A stretch of DNA of 64,000 nt from Thermocrinis sp. (GCF_036781485.1 NZ_DAIQAX010000001.1:153887-217886); one strand, 5' to 3'. Numbered from the stretch's first letter, positions 42,492 through 51,240 are shown. Numbers and translations are program-made. The notes: generated by a model not told the origin, from the sequence alone.

Positions 42492-43411
42492 TCTGTGGCG
42501 TAGCTATGAAGCCCTGGGAAGAAAAGATTTATTGCAAAGAAACATATCAACACACTTATAAATCCAAAGATAAGTATCCATGCGCTTCTGGTCCCTCTCC
42601 AGCCAAGCATCTGCCTTGTGTGTAAGTATGCACCAAAGAAGAGCCAAACTATAAGAGACCAAACTTCCTTAGGGTCCCAGCTCCAATAACCACCCCAAGC
42701 CTCGTTAGCCCAGGCAGCACCAAGGATGATTGATGCGGTCCATATGGGAAATACTATAACTACCGATTTGTAAGCGATTTCATCCAGAATGTCCAAAGAA
42801 GGCAAGAAGCTTAAACTTGGGTATTTTTCTTTTAGCAGATAAAGAGTAGCACCGCCAAAGGCAACGGTAAAACCTGCATAACCAACAAAGGCAGTTATAA
42901 CGTGCAGGTAGAGCCAATAGCTTCTCAGAGCTGGCATTAAAGGCACTATCTCTGCGTTCGCTTTTAAGATGGCAAAAAGAGACAATCCAAATACAATTGG
43001 TAGTACGAACAAACCTAAGAGCTTTACACCGTATTTTCTTTCTATGATTAAATATATCGCACCCGCTACAAAGCTCCAAAAGGTTAAAGCCTCAAACAGA
43101 TTGGACCACGGTGGATGGAAAGCACCCATTTCGTAAGTCTGTATGCTTCTCCTTATCATACCGGTTAAGTTCAAAAGTAAGCCTAAGAAAAGTGTAACAC
43201 TTGATGCGTGGTACAGTAACCCCTCCTTTGTTAGGAACACAGAAAGGTATAATAGGATGGAAAGCCCGTAAAGTATGGTAGCGGATTTATACCAAAAAGT
43301 ATTATCGTAGGGAAGAAAGGAAAGTAGAACGCAGAGCACAAGCCCAAGGGCTAGGAATAACCAAAAACCTTGCCTACTTAGGAAACTGTCCTTTACTAAC
43401 ACATTTCTCAT
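42488..43411 (-). CDS. cytochrome c biogenesis protein CcsA/ResC type
   Basis: 307 aa, eight TM helices. The haem-handling WWD motif is present (WGGYWSWDPKEVWSL, about 230-245) along with flanking His residues. Together with a CcsB/ResB partner (not in the window) it delivers haem to apocytochrome c in the periplasm (System II). It is the last gene of the minus-strand asd-to-rplI run, 17 bp after rplI, and converges on the EAL-HDOD gene. Confidence 0.88.
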   Translation of the reverse strand: MRNVLVKDSFLSRQGFWLFLALGLVLCVLLSFLPYDNTFWYKSATILYGLSILLYLSVFLTKEGLLYHASSVTLFLGLLLNLTGMIRRSIQTYEMGAFHPPWSNLFEALTFWSFVAGAIYLIIERKYGVKLLGLFVLPIVFGLSLFAILKANAEIVPLMPALRSYWLYLHVITAFVGYAGFTVAFGGATLYLLKEKYPSLSFLPSLDILDEIAYKSVVIVFPIWTASIILGAAWANEAWGGYWSWDPKEVWSLIVWLFFGAYLHTRQMLGWRGTRSAWILIFGFISVLICFFAINLFFPGLHSYATD

Positions 43412-43428
43412 GCTTTTAAATATAAAAC

Positions 43429-43875
43429 CTACTTCTGGGGTTGCACGTCAACTTTTATCTGAACCTCGACCTCAGGATGTAGTTTTATCTGCACTGTGTG
43501 TATTCCCACATCTCTTATTGGCCTATTAACCAATATTCTCTTCTTATCTATTTCAAACCCTTTCTCGCTGAGAGCTTTTGAAATCTCTGAGCTCGTTACC
43601 GAACCATAGAGTTTTCCCTTTTCCCCCACTGGATGCCTTATTTCCAAGATAAGCCCTTCTAGTTTCTTTGCCAAATCCAAAGCCCTTTCCTTTTCCTTTT
43701 GTAATTTTCTAAGCTTTTGGGTTATTATGCTGTTGACATGCTTTAGGTTTGATTCTGTGGCCGGGAGAGCTATGCCCCTGGGTATCAAATAGTTGCGCGC
43801 GAATCCATCCTTTACGTTTATCACGCTTCCTATATTCCCATATCCTTCCAATTCCTTAAGAAGCACTACCTTCAT
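43429..43875 (-). CDS. rplI: 50S ribosomal protein L9
   Basis: 148 aa. The N-terminal domain MKVVLLKELEGYGNIGSVINVKDGFARNYLIP is highly conserved in L9; the long connecting helix and C-terminal domain follow. Gene order rpsF-ssb-rpsR-rplI is the widely conserved S6-SSB-S18-L9 operon. A GAGG ribosome-binding site is present. Confidence 0.96.
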   Translation of the reverse strand: MKVVLLKELEGYGNIGSVINVKDGFARNYLIPRGIALPATESNLKHVNSIITQKLRKLQKEKERALDLAKKLEGLILEIRHPVGEKGKLYGSVTSSEISKALSEKGFEIDKKRILVNRPIRDVGIHTVQIKLHPEVEVQIKVDVQPQK

Positions 43876-43886
43876 TTTTTACCTCC

Positions 43887-44105
43887 TCAGATGATCACGT
43901 AAGGAAGAAGACCCAACTGCCTTGCCCTTTTTATCTCTCTGGCTAGCATACGCTGATGTTTGGAACATATACCCGTTTGCCTTCTACCTATTATTTTACC
44001 CCTTTCGGAGATAAACTTGGCAAGCTCTTCGTAATTTTTGTATGATGGATCTTTCCCTTTTTCACAAAAATAACAACTCTTTTTTGCGGTCTTCTTTATC
44101 TCCAT
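43887..44105 (-). CDS. rpsR: 30S ribosomal protein S18
   Basis: 72 aa. Conserved S18 core: YKNYEELAKFISERGKI and TGICSKHQRMLAREIKRARQLGLLP. A CYFC pair (residues 11-14) plus C47/H50 mark the zinc-binding (C+) form. It forms a heterodimer with S6, encoded two genes upstream. Confidence 0.95.
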   Translation of the reverse strand: MEIKKTAKKSCYFCEKGKDPSYKNYEELAKFISERGKIIGRRQTGICSKHQRMLAREIKRARQLGLLPYVII

Positions 44106-44117
44106 CTTAAAACCTCC

Positions 44118-44540
44118 TCAAAATGGTAACTCATCCTCTTCGTTAGAGAAGGGCTTTTCTTCAAAACTTTGCTCCATATCCTCAGGCAAAACCTCTTCTT
44201 CTATTGTTTCTTCCATCTTTGGCTTTCTTATTATCCTTACTGACTCTGCAATTATCCTTACTCTACTCTGATTCCTCCCCTCTTTATCTACCCATTTATC
44301 CTGAGAGAGTCTGCCCTCTATAACCACCGTATAACCTTTTGACAATCTGGTGCTCAGGCTTTCTGCCAGCTTTCCGTAAGCTCTTACGTCAAAGAAATGT
44401 GTTCTCTCTTTCCATCCTTCATTAACTCTTTGCCTTATATTGTATGCTATGGAGAATTCCGCCACCTGATTTCCAGAGGGAAGGTAATTTATAGTAGGAT
44501 CTCGCACTAAATTCCCTATGATGATCACTTTGTTAAGCAT
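44118..44540 (-). CDS. ssb: single-stranded DNA-binding protein
   Basis: 140 aa. OB-fold domain (about 1-105) starting MLNKVIIIGNLVRDP and including HFFDVRAYGKLAE and VVIEGRLSQDKW; an acidic, disordered tail ends in DELPF, the standard SSB C-terminal peptide that recruits repair and replication partners. The start overlaps rpsF by 8 bp. Confidence 0.95.
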   Translation of the reverse strand: MLNKVIIIGNLVRDPTINYLPSGNQVAEFSIAYNIRQRVNEGWKERTHFFDVRAYGKLAESLSTRLSKGYTVVIEGRLSQDKWVDKEGRNQSRVRIIAESVRIIRKPKMEETIEEEVLPEDMEQSFEEKPFSNEEDELPF

Positions 44541-44868
44541 GGGTAGCCACCTCTTTTTCGCTCACTTGGAAGTTTAACCATCTTATCACATCTTCGTTTA
44601 TCTTGTAGTAAAAATCCAAGTCATTGGGTAGCTGGGTATTGCTTGACTTAATCTGAATGATAAAGTACCTTCCGCTGCTGAAGTGGTTTATTCTGTAAGC
44701 TAACTGCTTTAGTCCCCAATCTGTTAAGCTGAGTACCTCACCACCCTTTTTGGAGATGTAGTCCTTTATCTCCTGCACTCTCTTGCTTACTTCTTCTTCC
44801 GAAAGGGTGGGCTTTAGCACTACCACGCTTTCGTAGTATCTGGTTGTTTTATAATACCTCTTTGCCAT
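44533..44868 (-). CDS. rpsF: 30S ribosomal protein S6
   Basis: 111 aa. YYESVVVLKPTLSEEEVSKRVQEI and LAYRINHFSSGRYFIIQI are conserved S6 segments. It opens the S6-SSB-S18-L9 group and is preceded by a hairpin-containing leader (44869-44935). A Shine-Dalgarno (AGGAGG) is 6 nt upstream of the ATG. Confidence 0.95.
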   Translation of the reverse strand: MAKRYYKTTRYYESVVVLKPTLSEEEVSKRVQEIKDYISKKGGEVLSLTDWGLKQLAYRINHFSSGRYFIIQIKSSNTQLPNDLDFYYKINEDVIRWLNFQVSEKEVATHA

Positions 44869-44886
44869 AGCAACCTCCTGGTCTTT

Positions 44887-44923
44887 TTAGGTCCCCACTC
44901 CAAAGGTGGGAACGAGGCTTAAG
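44887..44923 (-). promoter_or_regulatory. hairpin in the rpsF 5' leader, candidate S6:S18 autoregulatory element
   Basis: On the minus strand, GTTCCCAC and GTGGGGAC form an 8-bp stem (one G-U pair) with loop CTTTGGA, 20-30 nt before the rpsF start and between hisIE and rpsF. No U-run follows it, so it is not a standard terminator. Bacterial rpsF leaders often carry an S6:S18-binding structure; I could not confirm the specific consensus of that element, so function is inference. Confidence 0.35.
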
Positions 44924-44935
44924 TTTTTTATTTTA

Positions 44936-45601
44936 TCACTTTTTAAACCTGCTTGCAAGTTCTTCCATGATCTGGTGCCATTTCAATCCTTTGACCACCA
45001 AGGCCAAAGTTAGATGGTATAAAAGGTCTGAAACCTCCATCGCTATTTGCTTTTGGTTTCCATTTTTCAGTGCTATCAGAGACTCTACTGCCTCTTCTCC
45101 GAATTTTTGAATAATCCTATCCTCTCCCTCTAAAAAAAGTTTTACCGTGTACGAACCTTCTGGTTTTTCTGTAAGACGTTGTTTTATAACTTCTTCAAGC
45201 CTGCCAAGTGTTTCGAAAGGTAAAAGCCTTTCTGTCTTTTTTCCATCTATGCCTCTAAAAAAGCAGTTTCTCTCCCCAGTGTGGCAAGCTCTGTTGAGCT
45301 CTTGCTCAATGACGTACAAAATAGCGTCTTCGTCGCAGTCTATTCTTACCTCAATTACTTTTTGCAGCTCCCCAGAGGTTTCCCCCTTTTTCCATACCTT
45401 CTCTCTTGACCTTGAGTAATAGTGGGCATAACCAGTTTGTAGCGTAAGCATTAGAGCTTCCTGATTTGCCCACGCAAACATCCTTATTTCCCCAGTCCTG
45501 TAGTCCTGTGCTATCACGGGCACAAGCCCTTCAGCGTTCCACTTTATGCTCTTTAAAAGCTCATCCGAATATGTCAATGGGTTCCTCTCTAAATTTTCCA
45601 T
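44936..45601 (-). CDS. hisIE: histidine biosynthesis bifunctional protein HisIE
   Basis: 221 aa from ATG 45601; TTG 45607 is possible. The N-terminal half is phosphoribosyl-AMP cyclohydrolase (HisI): MFAWANQEAL, RSREKVWKKGETSG, and zinc-binding DCDEDA plus RACHTGERNCFFR. The C-terminal half (about 125-221) is phosphoribosyl-ATP pyrophosphohydrolase (HisE): KFGEEAVESLIA and EVSDLLYHLTLAL. These are steps 2 and 3 of histidine synthesis. Its start overlaps the JAMM-protein gene by 41 bp. No other his genes are adjacent. Confidence 0.93.
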   Translation of the reverse strand: MENLERNPLTYSDELLKSIKWNAEGLVPVIAQDYRTGEIRMFAWANQEALMLTLQTGYAHYYSRSREKVWKKGETSGELQKVIEVRIDCDEDAILYVIEQELNRACHTGERNCFFRGIDGKKTERLLPFETLGRLEEVIKQRLTEKPEGSYTVKLFLEGEDRIIQKFGEEAVESLIALKNGNQKQIAMEVSDLLYHLTLALVVKGLKWHQIMEELASRFKK

Positions 45602-45977
45602 CCACAAGCTCCCAGCTTTTGTAAGATACCACCTTTCCCTTGCTGACGGAAAGGATTATGTAAGAAAAACCTTCAAAGGCTCTCTCTTGGTCAAACTGGG
45701 AGGGCCTGTCGGGATGGTCTGGGTGGGAATGATACACACCTACAATTTCAAGCCCAAACTCCCTTGCTTTTTTTTCCGCTTTCAGGTAATCCTTTGGATC
45801 TATCTCGTATCTGTCGTTTTTTCTGTCTGGGTTTGCGTTGGGTGTTTCATAAGCTCCAAAGACAATTCTTAAGTCCTTTTCGTATTTACCAAGCAAGAGA
45901 CCACAGGTTTCGTAAGGGTAATCCCTCTCTGCTTGGGCTATGATCTTTTGCACCGCAGAGTTTTTTATCCTCAGCAT
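45561..45977 (-). CDS. JAMM/MPN+ zinc metalloprotease-like protein
   Basis: 138 aa from ATG 45977 (a longer upstream frame has no family similarity). The JAMM motif is complete: E23 (YETCGLLLG), H83-x-H85, then S93-x-x-D96 (HSHPDHPDRPSQFD). Bacterial JAMM proteins cleave isopeptide or peptide bonds next to a ubiquitin-like GG tail, for example Mec in CysO-dependent cysteine synthesis. No ubiquitin-like or CysM gene is adjacent; the gene lies between asd and hisIE with overlaps, which hints at co-transcription with amino-acid synthesis. The specific substrate is unknown. Confidence 0.82.
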   Translation of the reverse strand: MLRIKNSAVQKIIAQAERDYPYETCGLLLGKYEKDLRIVFGAYETPNANPDRKNDRYEIDPKDYLKAEKKAREFGLEIVGVYHSHPDHPDRPSQFDQERAFEGFSYIILSVSKGKVVSYKSWELVDGKFREEPIDIFG

Positions 45978-46969
45978 GGCTTTGGCGAACCTATCAGTAG
46001 CTCTGCTATCTGAACCGCGTTGGTTGCCGCACCTTTTCTTATGTTGTCTGCAACCACCCACATGGAAAGTCCCGGCTCAAAGACTAAATCCTTCCTTATC
46101 CTTCCTACAAAAACTTCGTCCTTTCCCGCTACATCTATAGGAACAGGATAGCCCTCTTCTACAAGCACCACACCCTTAGCTTTCTTGAGTAATTCCTTTG
46201 CTTCTTCGGGCTCTAACGGGGTTTTTAGCTTAACTGAAATGGCTTCTGAGTGTCCATAAAAGACAGGCACCCTCACTGTGGTGGCGCTTACCTTAATGTT
46301 AGGATCGTGCATAATCTTTCTTGTTTCATTGAGCATCTTCATCTCTTCCTTCGTGTATCCGTTTTCTGTAAATAGGTCTATCTGTGGGATTACGTTAAAG
46401 GCAATCCTCCTTGGTAGGTTTTTAACTTCTATTTCTTTCCCCTCGCACCAGGCTTTTGTTTGCTCCTCCAACTCCCTTATAGCCTTTGCACCTGCACCGG
46501 AAACAGATTGATAGGTAGATACAACTATGGCTTCTATTCCTGCTACGTCGTATATGGGTTTTAGGGCAACAACCATTTGTATGGTAGAACAGTTGGGGTT
46601 TGCAATTATGCCTTTGTGTTTTTCTGCATCCTCCGGATTGACCTCTGGCACTACCAGAGGCACCTCTGGGTCTAACCTCCAAGCGGAAGAATTATCTATA
46701 ACAAGCACGCCATCTTTTGCAAACCTTGGAGCGTATTCTTTGCTTATTCCAGAGCCTGCAGAAAATAGAGCTATGTCTATACCTTTAAATGAACTTTGTT
46801 TGCTAAGGGCTTGGACTTTGAACTTTTCACCTCTAAAAATTAGCTCCGTTCCCTCTGACTTTTCCGAAGCAAAAAGGTAGAGATCGTCTACCGGGAAATT
46901 CCTTTCTTCCAAAACCCTTAAAAAAGTCCTTCCTACTTCTCCTGTGGCACCGACGATGGCAACTCTCAT
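45971..46969 (-). CDS. asd: aspartate-semialdehyde dehydrogenase
   Basis: 332 aa. It reduces aspartyl phosphate to aspartate semialdehyde for Lys, Met, Thr and peptidoglycan synthesis. NADP loop GATGEVG at 7-13, catalytic C127 in NPNCSTIQ, and the catalytic His in the segment around VPVFYGHSEAI. A TAAAAT box lies about 8 nt upstream on the minus strand and no Shine-Dalgarno is seen, so the message may be leaderless. It is divergent from pyrD across 20 bp and overlaps the JAMM gene (ATGCTGA). Confidence 0.93.
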   Translation of the reverse strand: MRVAIVGATGEVGRTFLRVLEERNFPVDDLYLFASEKSEGTELIFRGEKFKVQALSKQSSFKGIDIALFSAGSGISKEYAPRFAKDGVLVIDNSSAWRLDPEVPLVVPEVNPEDAEKHKGIIANPNCSTIQMVVALKPIYDVAGIEAIVVSTYQSVSGAGAKAIRELEEQTKAWCEGKEIEVKNLPRRIAFNVIPQIDLFTENGYTKEEMKMLNETRKIMHDPNIKVSATTVRVPVFYGHSEAISVKLKTPLEPEEAKELLKKAKGVVLVEEGYPVPIDVAGKDEVFVGRIRKDLVFEPGLSMWVVADNIRKGAATNAVQIAELLIGSPKPC

Positions 46970-46989
46970 AGCTTATAATTTTAAGCTAA

Positions 46990-47931
46990 ATGGACCTTTC
47001 TGTAGAGCTTTTTGGCATTAAATTTAAAAATCCCGTATGGGTGGCCTCCGGTACCTTTGGGTATGGATTGGAGGCTTTGGAGCTTTATGATGTCTCCAAG
47101 CTTGGTGCGGTTATTACAAAGGGCTTATCTTTGAAACCTCGCGTAGGGAACGAGCCGGGGCGCATAGCGGAAACCCCGTGTGGCATGTTAAACTCCATAG
47201 GCCTTCAAAACCCCGGAGTGGAAGAGTTCTTGAAAAAGATCTATCCGAGAATAGAGAAATTGGACACCCATTTTATAGCTAACGTTTTTGGGGAAACGGA
47301 AGAGGAGTATTTAGAAGTGTGCATGGCTTTGGAAGATGCAGATAAGATCGTGGCTTACGAGCTAAACGTTTCTTGTCCGAACGTAAAGAAAGGTGGGCTT
47401 GCCTTTGGACACGACCTGAAGGTTTTGGGTAATCTGGTAAGCAGGATCAAGGGAAAAGTTAAAAAGCCAGTGCTCGTAAAGCTATCTCCAAACACTGGGG
47501 AGGTGGTCCCCTTTGGCAGGGTATGCGTGGAAAACGGTGCGGATGGGTTGGTAGCCATAAACACCATAGTTGGGATGAAGATAGACATAAGAACAAAAAA
47601 ACCTGTGCTATCTACGGTAAAGGGCGGGCTTTCTGGTCCAGCTATACTGCCCATTGCGGTTAGGATGGTTTGGGAGCTTTACCAAGCTTTTGGGAAGGAA
47701 ATCCCGATTATAGGTGTGGGTGGGATATTTGACACCAGTTCTGCCTTGGAGCATATTTTGGCTGGAGCAAGCGCAGTGCAGGTGGGAACAGCAAACTTTT
47801 TTGATCCACTCAGCCCTCTAAATATCATTGAAGGTATATCCCAATACATGAAAGAGCAGGGTGTAGAAAACTTTAAACAACTTATAGGTTTGGCCAATCA
47901 TGGATACCAAGTTGATAGATGCCCTTGTTAA
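46990..47931 (+). CDS. pyrD: dihydroorotate dehydrogenase, class 1B type
   Basis: 313 aa. FMN enzyme of UMP synthesis. N-terminal KNPVWVASGTFGYG, then ELNVSCPNVKKGG with the active-site Cys region, KLSPNTGEV, and the C-terminal phosphate-binding GVGGIFDTSSALE. Class 1B enzymes couple to NAD via PyrK, not seen in this window. TATAAT (46975-46980) ends 9 nt before the ATG and no Shine-Dalgarno is present. The last 32 bp overlap the next gene out of frame, so the final residues (GYQVDRCPC) are not family-like and may be free. Confidence 0.92.
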   Translation: MDLSVELFGIKFKNPVWVASGTFGYGLEALELYDVSKLGAVITKGLSLKPRVGNEPGRIAETPCGMLNSIGLQNPGVEEFLKKIYPRIEKLDTHFIANVFGETEEEYLEVCMALEDADKIVAYELNVSCPNVKKGGLAFGHDLKVLGNLVSRIKGKVKKPVLVKLSPNTGEVVPFGRVCVENGADGLVAINTIVGMKIDIRTKKPVLSTVKGGLSGPAILPIAVRMVWELYQAFGKEIPIIGVGGIFDTSSALEHILAGASAVQVGTANFFDPLSPLNIIEGISQYMKEQGVENFKQLIGLANHGYQVDRCPC

Positions 47932-48883
47932 TTTGCTAAAAGGTGATTTAGTGCAGACTCACACCAGTTGGGTCATACTCACAGGAGAGTTTGTTTATAA
48001 GATAAAAAAACCCGTAAATTTTGGATTTTTGGACTACTCTACTTTGGAAAAGAGAAAGGAAAACTGCCAGAGGGAGGTGGATCTAAACAAAAGGCTCTGT
48101 CCGTGGATTTATCTGGGGGTGGTGCCTATAGTTAGATCTTCGGAAGGTTACAAATTAGGAGGAGAAGGACAAGTGGTGGAGTATGCGGTGAAGATGAGAA
48201 GAGTACCAGAGGAAAGGCTTATGAAAAATCTACTGGACAGTTTAACAACCGATCAGATAAGGGCTCTATCCAAGCACCTATGGAATTTCCATCAAAGGGC
48301 AGAAAGAAAGGATGAATTTGGTAGGCTGGAGGTGATGAAGTTTAACACCGATGAAAACTTCCTTCAGACAGAAAAATACGTGGGTATAACCATAGAGGAA
48401 GGGGACTATTTGTTTATCAGAAAAAAGACGGACGAGTTCTACGAACGCCACGCTTGCCTGTTTGAAAAGAGAATAAAGGATGGAAGAATAAGGGACGGGC
48501 ATGGGGACATAAGGCTTGAGCACGTAGCTTTTTTAGATGAAGGAGTGTGTATATTTGACTGCATAGAGTTTAACGAAAGGTTCCGGTGTGGGGATGTCCT
48601 AAACGATATGTGTTTTCTCTCTATGGAGCTTGATTTCTACGGAAGGAGCGATTTGGCAGAGATTTACGAGGAGGAATACAAACGCCTGAGCAGGGACCCA
48701 GAGTTTGATATCTTTCTACCCTTTTTTAAATGCTACAGGGCATACGTGCGTGGAAAGGTGGAGTCTTTTATGTTAGACGATCCCAATCTTCCGGAAGATC
48801 TAAGGAGAGAGCACAGGGAAAGGGCAAGAAGGTTTTTTAAACTGAGTAGATACTACGCGGAGCAGATCAATCAAGCCACTTAA
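47900..48883 (+). CDS. aminoglycoside phosphotransferase-like protein (COG2187 type)
   Basis: 327 aa. Kinase-like fold: the N-terminal strand segment HTSWVILTGEFVYKIKKPVNFGFLDYS carries the probable ATP-contact Lys, and the catalytic loop is DGHGDIRLEHVAF, with IFDCIEFNERFRCGDVLNDMCFL in place of the Asp-binding strand. In related proteins this domain is often fused to a P-loop kinase; here it stands alone. The substrate is unknown. It overlaps pyrD by 32 bp and its end overlaps the convergent TPR gene by 17 bp. Confidence 0.7.
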   Translation: MDTKLIDALVNLLKGDLVQTHTSWVILTGEFVYKIKKPVNFGFLDYSTLEKRKENCQREVDLNKRLCPWIYLGVVPIVRSSEGYKLGGEGQVVEYAVKMRRVPEERLMKNLLDSLTTDQIRALSKHLWNFHQRAERKDEFGRLEVMKFNTDENFLQTEKYVGITIEEGDYLFIRKKTDEFYERHACLFEKRIKDGRIRDGHGDIRLEHVAFLDEGVCIFDCIEFNERFRCGDVLNDMCFLSMELDFYGRSDLAEIYEEEYKRLSRDPEFDIFLPFFKCYRAYVRGKVESFMLDDPNLPEDLRREHRERARRFFKLSRYYAEQINQAT

Positions 48884-49403
48884 GAATTAGGCCAAAGCTT
48901 TCTTCTTTATTAATTTTTTCCCTTCCTTTCTTCCCTTTTCCTCTTGTTTCAATTTCAGAGTATTGTATTACCAACTCATTTTTTGGATCTATACGTTTAG
49001 CTCTATCAAAATAGATTTTTGCCTCATCATCTTTTTCCATAAATATCAAAATAAGGCCTATGCTTGCGTTTACTCTAGCTTCCCAAGTTCTGTCTGGAGT
49101 GTATCTTAACGCAATAGTAAGTCTGTTATAAGCGTCAGAGTAATAACCACACATGCCTTCTGCCACGCCTAACCAGTAGAGGGCTTCAAAGTTGTTAGGA
49201 TTTTTAGCAAGGGCTTTGTTAAACTCTTGAATTGCTTTTCCACAATTACCCTTTCTGAGGTGTTTTTTCCCGTTTTCTACTGCTTTTTCTGAAGCCACTA
49301 TTAAACCGGGTGGCCTGTGGGTCTGGGGCTCAGTTTTTATCTCTATCTTTTGCGTGCAAGAAAATGCAAAGAGAGAAAGCACGAGTATAACCAAGTTAAG
49401 CAT
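48867..49403 (-). CDS. TPR-repeat lipoprotein
   Basis: 178 aa. The lipobox FAFSC ends the signal peptide at about residue 16, so the mature protein is probably lipidated. Residues about 48-150 form two to three TPR repeats (LRKGNCGKAIQEFNKALAKNPNNFEALYWLG; DAYNRLTIALRYTP; KIYFDRAKRIDPKNE), followed by a basic tail. The role could be an assembly or scaffold protein; no partner is evident. The 5' flank of 36 bp separates it from mqnA. Confidence 0.75.
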   Translation of the reverse strand: MLNLVILVLSLFAFSCTQKIEIKTEPQTHRPPGLIVASEKAVENGKKHLRKGNCGKAIQEFNKALAKNPNNFEALYWLGVAEGMCGYYSDAYNRLTIALRYTPDRTWEARVNASIGLILIFMEKDDEAKIYFDRAKRIDPKNELVIQYSEIETRGKGKKGREKINKEESFGLILKWLD

Positions 49404-49439
49404 TGAAGTAATAATATAAAAAAAACTTTAAGAATGCTA

Positions 49440-50177
49440 TCACTCAGCGTATCCCCTACTTTCTAAAAATTTCTTGAAAATATTCATAGAAAGAAGTTCC
49501 CTTTCTCCAAAGGAATTGTTAAGACATTCGGTAAAATACTCCTCAAGTTCTTTCCTAGAATATCCACTTATATCTACTTTACCTTCTTTTAAATCTGTGT
49601 AAAACACTTTTAAAGATATAGAGACTAAGTTTTTTATAATCTCATCTAATTGATTTGGGGTGTCCGACCTTACTAAAAACAGGGCAAAGACAAAGGGGAG
49701 TTTATGCACCTTATACCACTCTTGAGCTAAATCATAGATATACGGATACTTACCCTGTTTTTTTGCTAAAAGGGCTTCATCTCCTATCAGTAAAAGGGCC
49801 TCTGCTTCCTTTCTGTTTTTGGTATATAACGGTCTTAGCTTATATACCTCTTCTAAAATGTAAAAACATAAATACTTAGAAGTTAAAGAAGCGGGGGTTA
49901 AATGGACTTTCTTTATCTCCTGGATGGGTTTTTTTGAGAGTATAGCCACAGAGCATACCTTTTCTTTTGAAGATATAGAAACATCAGGTATTATCCTGTA
50001 TCTGTGGGGATGGAAGAGGTATTCTACAGAAGAAACTATCCCTGCTTGAATTTTTCCGATTCTGAGTAGATTTACCAGCTCAGAAGGATGGCCCTCTACG
50101 AGTTCAACCCTTGGGTCTTCAAACTTGTAAAAAAGAGGCAGCGTATTTAGATAAGATACCTTTCCAACCTTAAACAT
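49440..50177 (-). CDS. mqnA: chorismate dehydratase MqnA (futalosine-pathway menaquinone synthesis)
   Basis: 245 aa. Periplasmic-binding-protein fold enzyme that dehydrates chorismate to 3-enolpyruvyl-benzoate, first step of the futalosine route. KVGKVSYLNTLPLFY at the N-terminus and GIVSSVEYLFHPHRY are family hallmarks; no signal peptide, so cytosolic. It starts at the trpD stop (TAATG), putting two chorismate-consuming or Trp-related genes in one transcript. Hydrogenobacter-like organisms use methionaquinone-type quinones made this way. Confidence 0.85.
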   Translation of the reverse strand: MFKVGKVSYLNTLPLFYKFEDPRVELVEGHPSELVNLLRIGKIQAGIVSSVEYLFHPHRYRIIPDVSISSKEKVCSVAILSKKPIQEIKKVHLTPASLTSKYLCFYILEEVYKLRPLYTKNRKEAEALLLIGDEALLAKKQGKYPYIYDLAQEWYKVHKLPFVFALFLVRSDTPNQLDEIIKNLVSISLKVFYTDLKEGKVDISGYSRKELEEYFTECLNNSFGERELLSMNIFKKFLESRGYAE

Positions 50178-51190
50178 TAAACCTGTTTTGAAAGCTCTAT
50201 AAATTTGAACAGTTTTTCCTTAGCTTTCCCGCTTTTTATTGATTCCTTTGCGATCTCTAATGCGGTTTGTTTATCCTCAGTCTTCCCCGATATCACTATT
50301 CCAAAGGTAGCATTTAAAAGGACCATATCAAAAGCTGGAGAGGGTTCTCCACTTAGCACGGATAAGACTATCTTCGCGCTCTCCTCCACGGACTTGACTC
50401 TTACATAGTCCAGCGGATAACGTCTAAAGCCCAGGTCTTCTGGAGTGAATTCATATATAAATATCTCGTTTCCCTTTATCTCCGCTATGGTAGTGGGTGC
50501 GGATATGGAAACTTCGTCAAGCCCATCTTTGCCATGAACCACCACTGCACTGATCACACCCAATCTTAAAAGTGTTCGAGCTATCTTTTCCACAAACTGG
50601 TCCGAAAACACGCCTAAGAGCTGTCTCTTTGCACCTGCTGGATTGGACAATGGACCTATAAGATTGAAAACAGACCTTATACCTACCTCCCTTCTTGGAC
50701 CCACAACCCTTTTCATGGCAGGATGAAATATTGGAGCAAACATAAAGCCTATGCCGATCTCATCTATCATCTTCTTAACTTGCTGAGGACCCAAGTCTAT
50801 CTTTGCTCCTAAGTGCTCCAAAAGGTCCGCGCTTCCGCTTTTGGAGGAAACAGACCTATTGCCGTGCTTTGCTACCTTTATGCCTGCCCCAGCCAAAACA
50901 AAAGCAGTTACCGTGGATACGTTAAAAGTTTCTGCCAAGTCTCCCCCAGTTCCGCAGGTGTCCACCAAGTTTTCTGGATCTTCCACCTCTACCTTTGTAG
51001 CCTTAGCTCTAAAAAAACTTGCTGCACCCTCAAGCTCTTCTACGGTTTCTCCCTTCATCTTCAGTCCCATCAAAAAAGCACCTATCTGAGCATCCGTCGC
51101 CCTACCCTCTGTGATATCCTCAAGCACTTGGATCATCTCCTCTTTGCTCAAATTCTCAAACTCAGAAATACGCTTCAAAACCTCACGCAT
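50177..51190 (-). CDS. trpD: anthranilate phosphoribosyltransferase
   Basis: 337 aa from ATG 51190; the longer in-frame Met at 51241 would place the start inside the leuA promoter. Second step of tryptophan synthesis. Landmarks: GRATDAQIGAFLMGLKMKGE, GTGGDLAETFNVST, KHGNRSVSSKSGSADLLE, and GPLSNPA. A divergent promoter with a Fur-box lies just upstream. mqnA follows with a one-base overlap. Confidence 0.93.
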   Translation of the reverse strand: MREVLKRISEFENLSKEEMIQVLEDITEGRATDAQIGAFLMGLKMKGETVEELEGAASFFRAKATKVEVEDPENLVDTCGTGGDLAETFNVSTVTAFVLAGAGIKVAKHGNRSVSSKSGSADLLEHLGAKIDLGPQQVKKMIDEIGIGFMFAPIFHPAMKRVVGPRREVGIRSVFNLIGPLSNPAGAKRQLLGVFSDQFVEKIARTLLRLGVISAVVVHGKDGLDEVSISAPTTIAEIKGNEIFIYEFTPEDLGFRRYPLDYVRVKSVEESAKIVLSVLSGEPSPAFDMVLLNATFGIVISGKTEDKQTALEIAKESIKSGKAKEKLFKFIELSKQV

Positions 51191-51210
51191 AGCTAAAATT
51201 ATAACCTCCC

Positions 51211-51240
51211 TTGACTTTTCACAAATGAGAATTATTATCA
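51211..51240 (+). promoter_or_regulatory. leuA promoter with overlapping Fur box
   Basis: TTGACT (51211-51216) and TATTAT (51233-51238), 16-nt spacing, form a good promoter. The 15-bp 7-1-7 sequence TGAGAATTATTATCA (51226-51240) matches the Fur consensus TGATAATNATTATCA at all but one position and covers the -10, so Fur-iron binding would block it. A Fur-family gene is at 16.2 kb. Confidence 0.7.
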
